The position numbers and the translations under genes are program-made. DNA of 64,000 nt from Trogon surrucura (taxonomy: Eukaryota > Chordata > Aves > Trogoniformes > Trogonidae). Below the pieces are notes generated by a model. The model had not been told where the DNA came from, ran no database searches, and was given only the letters and a program-made list of their open reading frames with translations. Numbering within the stretch: position 1 is the stretch's first letter; each line of letters opens with the position of its first letter. This document shows, one piece after another, positions 35,901 to 48,000 of the stretch. Location of the stretch: the NCBI GenBank assembly GCA_020746105.1, contig CM036619.1, forward strand, positions 52,684,635 through 52,748,634. Reading direction: 5' to 3'.

Positions 35901-38900
35901 ACTGAACAGAGAAAAAAGGATCCCTGCAGGTACTGCCTCGAACATAGCTCACAGTCACAAATCCATTGGCTGTAAATTCACTCCTAATCTCCTGAGGCTA
36001 CGTGTTCAACTACAGGAGAGAAATTATGTCCAGGTATAACCACCGCTTCTCTAAAGTGTGCTGCCTTATTTCCTTCCACCAAATCAAAACACTGCATTAA
36101 ATCACCTCCAAAGGAGGGGGGCTGGCAGGGCTAAGATTTATTTTTCACCTCGCTGACCTTCTAAAACCACTTTCTAAAGGTAGGTCTTTTTCCTCAGAAA
36201 TATTGAAGGCTTGATGGCAGAGACAATAAATCTGGCTTCCATCCTCCAACCTAATCAACCCTCCCCCAAACCCTCCTCAGTCTCTCTCTCTCCTTTTCCT
36301 GAATCTTATCTTTTCAAAATGGATGTTTTCCACTCTGAAGTTGGATCTCTAGACTAAGAGGAAGGACTGTGACCTAACACAGCTACCATCTTTCAGTTTT
36401 CTTGTTTTGTTCTCTTCTCTCTTTCTCCTGTCTCCTCTGTGTCCTGCAGTATCTCCCCATGCCCATATACACCTCACTAGCACCCAATTTCCTGGAAAAA
36501 AAGCAGACTTAGAATGAATTCCTCAGGCAGTCAGAACATTTTTCACACGGCTGTGCCAATGTGCAATGGCTGCACAATGTAAGGAGCAAACAGCCCTGAT
36601 AAATTATTTTTTTCCACCTAATAACATCACACTTTCTGTGATTTTTCCCTGCTTAATATTCACCTGTATCTAGGGAGGAAATATTTATTCCATCAATTAC
36701 TACGAGAAGCTTCCATTACAGAGGTGGAGGTGTGAGGTTAGAGAGCATCTGTCATCATTTAGTGGCCAGCCCAGCCCTAACACTTGACACTGATGAATGC
36801 AATTCGTGTTTTCCCTCCTAATAAAGCAATAAGCAAATTTACACTGTTTGACAAACACTGGAAACTGCTGAATTAAATCTGCCTGTTACAAGTGAGGAAA
36901 AGCTATATAGAAGGGCATCCAGAGCACTGTAGTCACAGACAAAGTAAGTGACTAGCCAGGAATACAACATATTACCTGTGCAATCACTGTGTTAAGTAGA
37001 TGAAAAATCTCCTGCAATGATGGAAATACAGAAGTTTTAATGAAGCATTAAGGTAATAAATCTATAGGGTGTACGTATGCCATTTTTTTATATCTTGGGA
37101 AATCTATTACACCCTAGCACTCCCTAGCAAAGCATTGAACATGTTGCCACAGTTAGAATATTAGTAGGAACAATAATAGCTGCAATAATAATAATCTTCC
37201 TGAAACATACACTCTTTGCTATAATCCTTTTCTTGATAGCTTACAAAATCATGGAGAAACAAGTATCTGCAAACTATTTTTTAATGCAGCCATGGAGCCT
37301 TAGGGTTTGTGGCTCGAGAGCAGCTCACAGCGGAGGGAGCTGCCATGAGCCCAAGGGCTCCCATGGTTCCATGTCTGCAGACAGAGGATTCAAGTCTTAC
37401 CAGGTGTTCTGGGCTCATTGCTACAAGTATTATCAGGACATTGAGACATACAGAGAGAGGCTTCAATTGAATTGCTGTTCTTATCCTGAAGACTAAATTA
37501 AAAAATCACAAGTTTGCACAAAAAAACTTTATGTGCTTTGATGGAGAGAAAATTCCATATTAATTAAGAGGAAGAAAGCATAATAGAAATTTGTAGCTAC
37601 AAGTAGGAATTTGTAAATTTTATTTTAGACAAGAAACTGTAAGGGACATAGGTGCCTTTTTTCTTTTTTGATAACTGATATGTAAATAAATTATTAAAAA
37701 TTCTTGAGAAAAGTACAATCCTATGTAATAAAAAACAACAACAAACAAACCCAAATTTTAGCTTGTCTTTCAGGGAAAGCAATCCCAAGGTAACTGAAAA
37801 TAACGTTTACTTCTTTGGAGGGAAAGAAAGAAGATGGGAACCGAGAGAACACAGAAGGTGAGATATGTACATTGTTTATATTTTGAAAAATGATTCTTCC
37901 CGAAGTTAATGCCAAAGACTTCTGGACTGCAAACCTAAATATTAACCTTCTAATTTTCTCACTGTTTTCATTTCTATCTTTATAACACCTTTACCTTTTT
38001 GAAGAATGTTGAAATCTTCAAATAAAGGCTATAATATTCGTTTCCCTATTTTGATATGATATACACCACTGAAAATGCAAGTAAAATGGTCCCTTCCTGT
38101 ACTTCTTGTAAAAAGATGGCAAACACTTAGAAAGTTAATAGAATTGCACACATTTGTGTCAAGCCTGAATTTGCTTTTCTTATTTTTTTTTTGCCAAATA
38201 CCAAGATCTGCTGGTCCTTGAAGCACAAAAATGACTGAAGCAAATCTGGGGTCAATATTTAACTTCAGGGTCAATGTGTCTTGCTTTTTTCACTCCCAAA
38301 GAAGTCAATATCAGCTGTTATTTATGCCATACTCTGCAGCTGCTCTTTTGAACTCCAACAGAGAAATACATCACACCCTTGACCCACAGTCTTTCAACCT
38401 CAGTGTGGAGACATCATAATTTATTTGCTCAACACAAGTGTCAAATATTTTCAGCACTAAACTGCACTAAACACTCTTGTTCCTTATCATAAACTCAGTT
38501 ACACAAGTGTAACCTCTTTGGCTTCCACAGTGTTACATGCCATTTATGCCAGTGCAGATGTATCACTAAACCAGGGAGCTGGAAAATGTCTTTTCTTCCA
38601 CATCAAGCTAATAGCATAGAACAGAAGAGCAGGTGAAGCAGCCAAAGTGGCAGCTCAGTGGAAATTTTGGATTAAAAAATTAACACTTAGCAGTATAAGC
38701 TGTTTAAGCAAAATCCAATAAACTTTAGAATAACTCTTCCTTGTGTCTTCAGAGCCCACAGGAACTGAGTCCCTGTACTGTTCTAAGACTTATAAATAAT
38801 AGGCTGAAAAATAATTTTTTTATGTATTGAGTTCAAATATTTTCTAAAAATGTCCGTTTCTCAGCAGTTTTATTTGACTTAGAACATTTATTCCTTGGCT

Positions 38901-41900
38901 GGTTGCCGGTATGCCAAATTTCAGGCCAGGATGATTTTTCCATGGCTGAACTATATAGTCCTGAAAAGCAGAGTTGGAAATGTTGAAACCCATAAACTAT
39001 AGCTAAAGGCACACAACACAAACAGGACCACGAAACACAGAGCTTTCAGTTTGAGAAGAACCTTCTTTATTAATGAAAGACGTATTTAGTTTGCTAAATG
39101 TACTTCATACACCACCTCCTGGTACTCTGACTGAATCTTACCCAAGCCACTGCAAGGAGGAAATGTTTGGACACACAAGATGCAGCCTTTGCATGTAAGA
39201 GACTAATGATTTTCACTACTTTGCACGCCCTTTTTGTTCTGTGCTTCTGGCCTGATCCACAGAAAAAGCGGTGTCCTGTTTGCTCATTTGAATGATGCAT
39301 TATGCTATTCAAATAGCTTAGATAAGACTTTCTTTAATGCTGCAAAACCAGAAACTTTCAAAAATCTTTTTAGGTGAATAAATGGATTCGGTTCTTTCAT
39401 ATGATTTTTTTACTGGCAATATCAATGTCTATTTAGTTTTAGAAGATGTTGCACAGTTGTTCACGTGATACACATGATACAAATGCAACCCTAAAATAAA
39501 GTGCTTGATAAATGTCCTGGCAGGTCTTTATCAAAAGACAATAGAGGATATGCCCAGCTAAAGTGTTACACTCCTTTAGAAATTGTAAAGGTAGTCCAAC
39601 TTTTTACACAGGTCCTTCTCTCTTCTATTCCTTGTTTTATTGAGAGCTTTGCTGAAGAAAAGTTAAAGGCACTTACACAAACTTCCTCCAAGTGTTCTGC
39701 CAAGGTGCATGAGCAAACTCAGGTCAAAATTTTGCTGTACGTGGACAGAAGCCAGAGGACAGAAGAGCACTTCATTTTTAATCATTATTCCATTAGTTAC
39801 TAAACTGCTTAGCTGCTCCATAATATTCTGTACTGTCTGAAAATGGCATACAGCTTTGTGGGAGATCCTTCTTTGGCCTCTCTCAGCCGTAGACACAAAC
39901 TTTGTAAGGTTTCCAAAGGAACACACAACTTAATGCATAGTTAATGATAAGTACAGGGCGGCCGTTCAAGCAAGCTGAACCACAGGATAAGCTGGAACCG
40001 CTTACAGACAGTGAGAGTCAATACAGCTAAGAGTATGGTGGGAACAAAAAACGTAAACTCTGTGCACTATGCTTGGAAAGCAGCAGCTCAAAAAAAAAAA
40101 AAGGATAACGGGAGTGAGATGACAAGAAAGCTAGCAAGAAAGTACATGTTAGGGCAAAAAGGGCAGATCCAGCTTCCCGTCTTGCTGCAATGAGTTGGCA
40201 GCCTGACAGGTCTTGGTCATCGCAGTGTTGATGGAAACTCAGCTCCACGAAAGCCTGACCCACCGCTGTGGCTCTCCGGCCCTCTCAGGTTGGAGACTGC
40301 ACCTGGAACCTGGACAACCTTGTGGACAAGCTCAGCGGTTGAGGCCAGGTTGGTCATATAAAGGTCAAGAGAAAAGGTTTCCTGGGGCTGGTGATCAAGG
40401 GCAGCTCGTGTAGGGTCGGAAGCTTCAAGGGCCACCAACTGCAAGGTAACACATAAAGAAGGGAGCTGCTGTTGAGCATCTCACATCCACAGGGGGAGGC
40501 TGCAAGTCTTACCAGGCATTTCTCCAACTACGAGTCTTACCAAGGGACTGGAGTTTAGAGTAAGGGGCTCACATTGAACTAAATGCTTTTCTTACATAGA
40601 AGAAAATGTTAAAAAAAAAAAAAGAAAAGAAAAAAGAAGAAAACCAGAAGATTTGGCTGCAGATCCCCGGTGCTTTAATGGAGCACTGGCACTAAAGGGC
40701 ACTTCTATTAAGAGTCAGAAGGAGTAACATACACCCCTGGCCACAAGTTGAAGGTAGAAAAATGCCTCTTGGAAATGAAGCAAAAATTCAAGCAGTGGGG
40801 GTGATTACAACTGGAACAAATTGCTATCACAGGGGATTCCCTGTATTTCAATGTCTTCAGATCAAGCTTGACTCCTCATTTGAAAGATATGCTTTAGCCA
40901 AAAACAAAGTCATTGGACCTTGTACAGGAGGAACTGGATATAGCTGTATGGCCTATTGTACACAAGAGGTCAGAGCAGTTAAGTGTTTTGGCTCTAATCC
41001 CTACAAATGGAAATAGGTGTGTCTCTGCTCTGGCTTGCTGCACAGAAAATATATGTCTTCAGGGGAAATTAATGGTGATGACAAGGCATCTTACTGCCCT
41101 GAGGGATCTTTAAGATCCAGCTGAGCTCAGAGTTAAGACAGGGAGTGAGCAGACAACCCTCCCTGATGCTTTATGACGACGGATGGGGACAGCAGATGAT
41201 AAGGGTCAGAGTAGCTCTGTATACTGGAATGCTAAAGATTTTTTTTTCTTATAAACCACGTAGTAACTCTGTTTAAGAAAAAAAATACAGCGAATCAATA
41301 GGAGTAAAGACTGGAGGCTAATTAAAAACTTGTTTCTATTAATACAAGGGGAGAAACTGCTCAGGGACAGTCCATTATGTTGAATCATGGCCCTGTAAGA
41401 CCACCAGAAAATGCTAAGAGCTTTGGTGACTTATCTTCAGTCCTTTTTGTTAAACACTACCACTGAGAAATTGCTCTGTTGCTTTCTTCGAGAGCGGGCA
41501 TTATCTCCAGTGTGCAACTGGGCTGTCCTCAGCGAGGGTCTCCTGCTGCCCGTCCGGAGAGACAACCAAGGCAAGAGTATGTCTCTTACCTAGGGGTGAA
41601 AGGACACATTTCTCACCTTGGCCCTTCTGGTTTTTTTCTTTAAATCAACACACTGAATCAAATTCCTAAAGAAGGTTTGCAGGACCTTCTTCAGAGCTGC
41701 CCATCAAAATCAGAGGAAAGCTCTTTTTGTCAAAGTGCAACTTTTTCCCTGAAGTGTAGACAAGGCATATGGAAAAGTATGAGAAAAGAACAACATTTCA
41801 GTCAATTAATACAGATTGGGAAAAGATAATAGTACTAAACCTCATGTATCATGACTACACATATCAGTGAAAATATGATAACAATGCTAGTAACTACTGA

Positions 41901-44900
41901 ACGGCACAGTATAGAAAGTAAAGATTTAGGGCCAGGATATGAAACAGGACCATTCTCTGGGACACTGGAAGGTGCCTACTTTGACAGGGATGTAGAAGCC
42001 ATTTACTGAAGTGCTTTTTAAGACGGAGCTCACTTGATACTCACAGAAAACCACTAGGAGCATACTTTCTGTTGTTGTTGATTTGCACATCTTACTTATG
42101 GTTATAAAATTAAATGTTACACTTCAGGATGATTTGATAAGCAAAGAAGTGTAATGAATTATATAATAAATTAAATACTGGAAGATTGCTAGAAGTGCTG
42201 GACAACTGTGCATGAAAGCTTAAGCATGAAAACCTGTTTTCTTGCAAACTTTATCTGCATCCGCTGGGAAGTTTCCCGCAACTTGCAAGAGAATGAAGAC
42301 AAAAATGGGTTTTTTGTCAGCTTTTCAGGCCATAACCGGTAACCAATGCATCAGCCTTTTACAGCCAAGAAACCTGCCTCCCTGTGAGCTCTAATTTGAC
42401 TCATTTGCGGCATTAGTCAGAGCCGGGGGCAGCTGCGCTCTGCTTCCAGCCACGACTGCCGTCCTGGGAGAAGGGGTAAGGGAAATTCTGAGAATCTGCA
42501 GCACGGCAGTGACTCTGTCACCTAAAGGGGACAGTTGTTGCAGAGAGCGTGTGGCCACCTCCGCTTCAGGGTGATGCGCTCGGGGGGTGTTCGTATTCAT
42601 GCTGAGTTTTTTCTGCAGCCTGTAGGTCTATTACTGGTTTTTCCACCTTTTTCATCTAGTAGGAGGCAGGATATGGAAAGCCCAGACACAGTAACGTACT
42701 GGATAACTATCCAGTCTGAAAACTATTAATGGATAAAATGCCATTGTAGTACTAAGGGTGTCTTAAATTAACAGTGTTGCATTTCAACAAGGATGCTTAA
42801 TGTGCTGCAAAAGGAAAGACTGAGGGCTTGTGTCTTCTTAACTCAGCTGAATAGTATCTGGCAGTCTTACAAAGTGGAAAACATTGCCTGAATTTTCATT
42901 AAGGCTCAGTGTTCGGGTTCAGTGCCAGTTCCCATTGGCTCACTTTGTCTTCAAGATAAATCACAGATTAATCTGTTTTACTTTCTTACACTAGTGAGGC
43001 CAAATTGTCTTTGTACCTGCTCCAGTGGAGCCTCATGGAATTAATGTCATCACACACATAAAACTCGGACCAAAATTTGGTATGCTAACTGTTGCCCCTT
43101 CCCTGCTTTTCAATTCTTTTTTTTTTCAAAAAAAGAGGGCAGCCCATCCTTCAGTTTTGCAGTACAAAGAATGCTACCAAAGATAATGCTACTAACATTT
43201 GTATTTTTATTTTGCTTGATCAAGACTTTCTCTTGTCTAAACAGACTGAATTTGCTTAGCAGGTATTACAGCCTGAAACTCAGCTTTAAAAGATTATTAC
43301 CATGAATTAAGGTAATTTTCTGTAGTGTAAATTCACCTCATATATCAAGTCTGGTATTCATACAGCCTTGCAGATGCACTAACTCACTTGCAGCTGTAGG
43401 CGCTCAGAAATCAGCAGAATTTGTCCTTAAATGTGCAATTGTTTGATGACACAATTCATGTATTATGACTTTCAGGTCATAATGACAGATTTTTTAAAGA
43501 TGTTTTATAATAAAGAGTTTCAGGATATCTTGCATAAAACACCACTTCTGGTAAAAATGAGGAGAAAGTGGAAATTATTGGGCTTTTCTAGTTCTGCCCT
43601 CACTACAGTTTTACAAGTATCTTTCTCTGCCTCTGACACGCTGGTCAGCAGAGCAAGCATTTCTTCAGCGTTGACACACTGTTCGGCTCTATGTGGAATA
43701 TGAAAAAAATTCTTGTACCACAAGAATGTAAAGCACCTCAGGGTTCAGAGAAGTTACCAAATAAACAGCCTGTATTTCAAAATTATCTGGCAACTTCTAC
43801 TGAAATTGGGACCACTCATCAGAGGAATGGTTTAACATTAAATACATGAGTAGGAGGTTAACTGAAGTTGCTGATGGTTCAGCTCTTTTGGAATTTGGTC
43901 TCTTATTACTATTTAGCAAGCGCTTCCTTAGCCAAGGTCCCTGTTTTGAAGACTCTAGACTAATCCCACTTCCTCACTTCATTTTGTCAATCAAAAAGTG
44001 ACTGAAGTTTCTGATTTTGGCCAGGCAGACACAGGGAAACAAAAGCTTTAGAAAAAGAAACCTACATGTTTTGAACAAGCACTGAATTCATGAGGAAAAA
44101 AAATCTACGATTCAGCAACCACAGAACAGAAAACAGCAGAAATTATTTTTTTATAGTTTTGATATTTTTTCCAAAAGAAAATTCTTTACTTGAGTCACAA
44201 AAAAATGCCACAGATTTGGATTTTTAACATAACCCAATTTTAAACCCTAAAAATATGCCACATTCACTAGTTCTGTAGTATTCTGCTGTGTTTCTTGGAG
44301 AAATTTTGATTATGCTTTCCTGCATTTATACCTTTGTTCTTTAAATACAGACTGCTGGTCATGCTATCCACCTTAAATAGCACAGGAATAAAAATTTACT
44401 ACCAGACACTAGTATTTTAAAATATCTGGTCCCTCAACTACTGAAATACAGTGAGTAAAGCCACAATCACAGGTTTTTCAATGAACTTGTGGTCTTCCTG
44501 ACCAATTTTTTTTTTTCTGAACCAATGAACTTCTTACATCAATGCAAATCCAGAATAACTCCAGTGTAGTAACTCTAGCTTTAAATTGGTACAAACGAAA
44601 ACAGAACAGCATGAAGTATTTACGATATTACTTGTTGAAATAAATTGTAGAAACCATGTCCAAAACCTCTGGCCTTGGGGTTTTTTAAAGATATTTTCTG
44701 AGATATCCAGAAGGACTTCAAAAGGGAGGGTGTCATCAATTCAGAACAAAAATTATGTACAAAATCATCTTATATCTTTCCCAGGACCAAATCTTTCTGT
44801 ACTGTTGTCTCCTGGTTCCCTGTCAAGGCATTGCTTCCGTGAACATCACTGAGGGCTCTGAAAATATGCCATATCCTATCATCAGGAGAAATGAACTCAA

Positions 44901-44906
44901 ATGAGG
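33000..44906. other. Intronic stretch with no recognised element
   Basis: About 12 kb of AT-rich sequence. No exon, CR1 or SINE was recognised. 40190-40445 is GC-richer and open on both strands but unrecognised. A small TGTTT-GAC-AAACA palindrome lies at 36845-36857. Confidence 0.55.
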
Positions 44907-45089
44907 GGTGGTTTAGCTCACTCGGTTAGAGCATGGTGCTGAAACACCAAAGGTCTCGGGTTCGATTCCTGTTCAGTCCTCATGTGTTGCCTGATCTAGT
45001 TGAGAGGTGTCCCTGCCCATGACAGGGAGGTTGGATTAAATGATCTCTAAGGTCCCTTCCAGCCTAGGCCATTCTATGATTCTGTGATT
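44907..45089 (+). mobile_element. tRNA-headed, CR1-tailed SINE (TguSINE1-like)
   Basis: 44907-44980 folds as a tRNA: A box ttagctcactcggttagagc, B box gggttcgattcc, and an anticodon stem tggtg/cacca. It is closest to tRNA-Ile (shared gtggtgct and ccaaaggtc words), but the anticodon loop lacks a base and the acceptor stem pairs poorly. A short linker leads to a CR1 tail (about 44991-45089) ending attctatgattctgtgat. This head and tail match the known design of TguSINE1, a SINE mobilised by CR1 in passerine birds. Confidence 0.85.
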
Positions 45090-48000
45090 AGAGTCTCTCT
45101 GCAAGATCCCTGTGCAGGGTTGTAACGCCTCCTGTACCTGAATTATCTTCCTCCTTTGTGCAAGTTATACATGAGGAAAATCTGAAGGCACAATTTACAG
45201 CTTTAGCAAGTGATCTGCATCCAGAACCCCTCATAATTAACAGACCATCATTATGGCAAATGAGTACTTATGAAAGTGTGAGGCTGCAGAATAATGTGAT
45301 CCCAGCTCACATGCCTCCATACTGACCCAGCTTCCTTGCTACTCCACTCCCAGGCCTCTCTTCTAATTTAGCTAGACACTTCAGAGGTACCAGAGGAACA
45401 GGAACCAGGCTGGGATAAATTAGCCCTCTGAAACCAGACTTTGAGTTTTAGCCAGATGAGGTAAACATTGAGTGACTCGCATGTTGTGCAGTAACTCACT
45501 ATTCAGTTATCTTCAGTCCTCTTCACACGTCTCTCCCTCCTCATAAACACCCTGAGAACTCTGCAGGTCTCTGACACTTTACTGACAGTACCTAGCACAC
45601 AGCTAATTTCCCCTGTATGAACATATATTTACAGTTAGATATTACGTACTACTTCTGTTTGTATCCTGCTTGCCTGTCTGTGCAGGACTTCTCCCCTGCT
45701 CAGCAATTCCTGCTCTCCCTGTGATAGCTAAAGCCTTGTGCAATGTGAGATTAAAACTGCCAGAATGCCTTCCTATAGGCATTTCAACAATGTGTTAATA
45801 TTCTGTGGTGTTTGAAAGAGCTGCATATATAGGATTCATTACTTGCTGGTTTATGAATAAATCTCAGATTTTTAACTCAGTCTGAAGCTGTCATTAAGTC
45901 ATACAAGTTCTTTCTTTAAAATTTTCTACAGTGAGCTTTCTCCACATTCTTTCTGCTAAAATTCTGGACCCTAGGTTGCCGACCCCTCAACTCAATGATT
46001 AAAATCCCCTTGCCACCAGATTACTTGTATTTCTTTCAGAAGAGCTCCAAGGTGACTGCTTGTCTCCCTTTCCCCCCATCCAACTCCATTGCCTTTCCTT
46101 TCACTTGTAATACTTCAGACAAGCAGCGGGAAGCTGGGTGTGCTCTCCTCCCTGCTCCTCTCCTGCAGAAGTCCCTGGTGCCCGTGAGATCCAGCAGCTG
46201 CACTGCACACATGCCTGCTGCCTTCTGGGTTTGCTCGTGACATGTACGTCCCTGTCCCTAACCTGGAAGCAATTCGGGGCAGGGACTCTAATGAATATGT
46301 TGCAACCTAAACTGTATTATAAATTACTTGGTGAATATAGTATTATAGCTACTCTTCCTGAAGGCTTGACAGTGAGGGCTTTTGAAACACCTCAGAACAA
46401 AATTCATTAACTGCCCCCCCCACCCCAGCCTCTGAAAAAATCAGGAGACCGAGAAATCTGCTCGTTTCCGTGGTAACCCTACTTCAACAAAGACTCAGAA
46501 GAATATCTGCTTTCCCCAAACCACATCATGCCATGTAAAGAGGCTGCGAGAGAAACAGATGTTGACAGTATATCAAAAGACAGTTACCACCGCACTGATA
46601 AACTTGTTATCAGGAGGCTGCAGTTGGCGGAAGGGCTTTTGTATTGACCTCAAGCCCACCTGGCTGTTGAAAGAGGACACATCAGAGGCACCACGCCAGA
46701 AACAGCCTGATGCAAACCCCACATTCAGCACCACATCCTTTCAAATGGCAGTATAATTTCCAACAAGATACATGAGGATAGGGAGAATACGTCTGTACAA
46801 CAAAAAATATCTGGTGACTGCGGTGGGCACTTAACAGGGTTCACCACAGTCTGCGGGTCGTGGTTGAAAACCCCACCAGAGGACACAAACTTTGGAAAAT
46901 ACAGATGAGTCAGATCTACAAAGCAGCTCGATTGCGATGCAATTGACTTCACTTGGCTAATACTCTCTGGTTTTTACAGTATTGCTAACTAAATATAAAC
47001 GCCAAGAGATTCATCATGTAGGAGGGGTAGGTGTTTCAGCAAGAAGTGAAGGCTGTGCGGGTATAACCACCAGAGCCTGACGGGAGGGAACTCTGTAACT
47101 GAGGAGAGAGCAAATGCACTGGCTGGGTGCATAAGGAAGATTACAGACATGGCATAACTGCGTCTGGCGGTTGGAAAAATGCATGTCATTTTTGCATCCA
47201 CTCATTGAAAAACTGAAATGCAGCAGTGGCTTGGACAGTACAGATGGAAAGATGATAAAAATCTGCCTTAAAATGAGGGGCTAAAGAACCTCATTTTGCT
47301 GAGTTTATCAAAGATGAGGATAATTTGACTTTCTCACATTTTGTTCATAAAAGAAACCCTTCCTGGTAAAACAGGGCTTTGTAGTAAACAAAGTCATGAT
47401 AAGAGCCAGTGTAGTGGACAGTGAATTTAAACATATTCCTAGTAGACACAAGCTGATCACTTTTATCAGAGAAGTTGATTAACAATGGGAAACAGTAGAA
47501 AAGACATTTACTGTTTTTTCTCTGTCACGTGAAGTTTTAAAATAAAGACTGGATGTCTTTTTAAAAGATAGGCCTTCAGAAAGAAAATATTTATGGGCAT
47601 CATTCAGCAATTACTCTGCCTTGTATTACGCAAAAGGTCAGGTTGCATGATCATAATGGTCCCCTCTAGTTGTAAAGTTATGGGCCTATGCATTTTTTAA
47701 AGCACTCTAAGCTCCTGAAAACAGTTAATTGCACCAATTGCATGATTATAAAAATGAGCCACTGTCTAGATGGAGAGGTTGAAGAGTGTATCTCGCAACA
47801 GCTAGCAACCAGTAGCTATGCTGATAGGAAACGGACTCAACTGCAAAAATAAACATAGAGTTACCACACAGATGTCTGTGCAAAAGACTCCCTGAGAGCA
47901 CAGAGGCTGCCTGAGACCTGCTGGCTTCTTCTTTAGGTTGACAGGAAAATATTAATAGTATATCATGCTTGTTACCTTTGTGCATTTGAAGAGATTTTTA

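Noticed and set aside
44907-44980. Functional tRNA-Ile gene
   Set aside because: The anticodon loop is short by a base, the acceptor stem pairs poorly and a CR1 tail is attached, so it is a SINE head.
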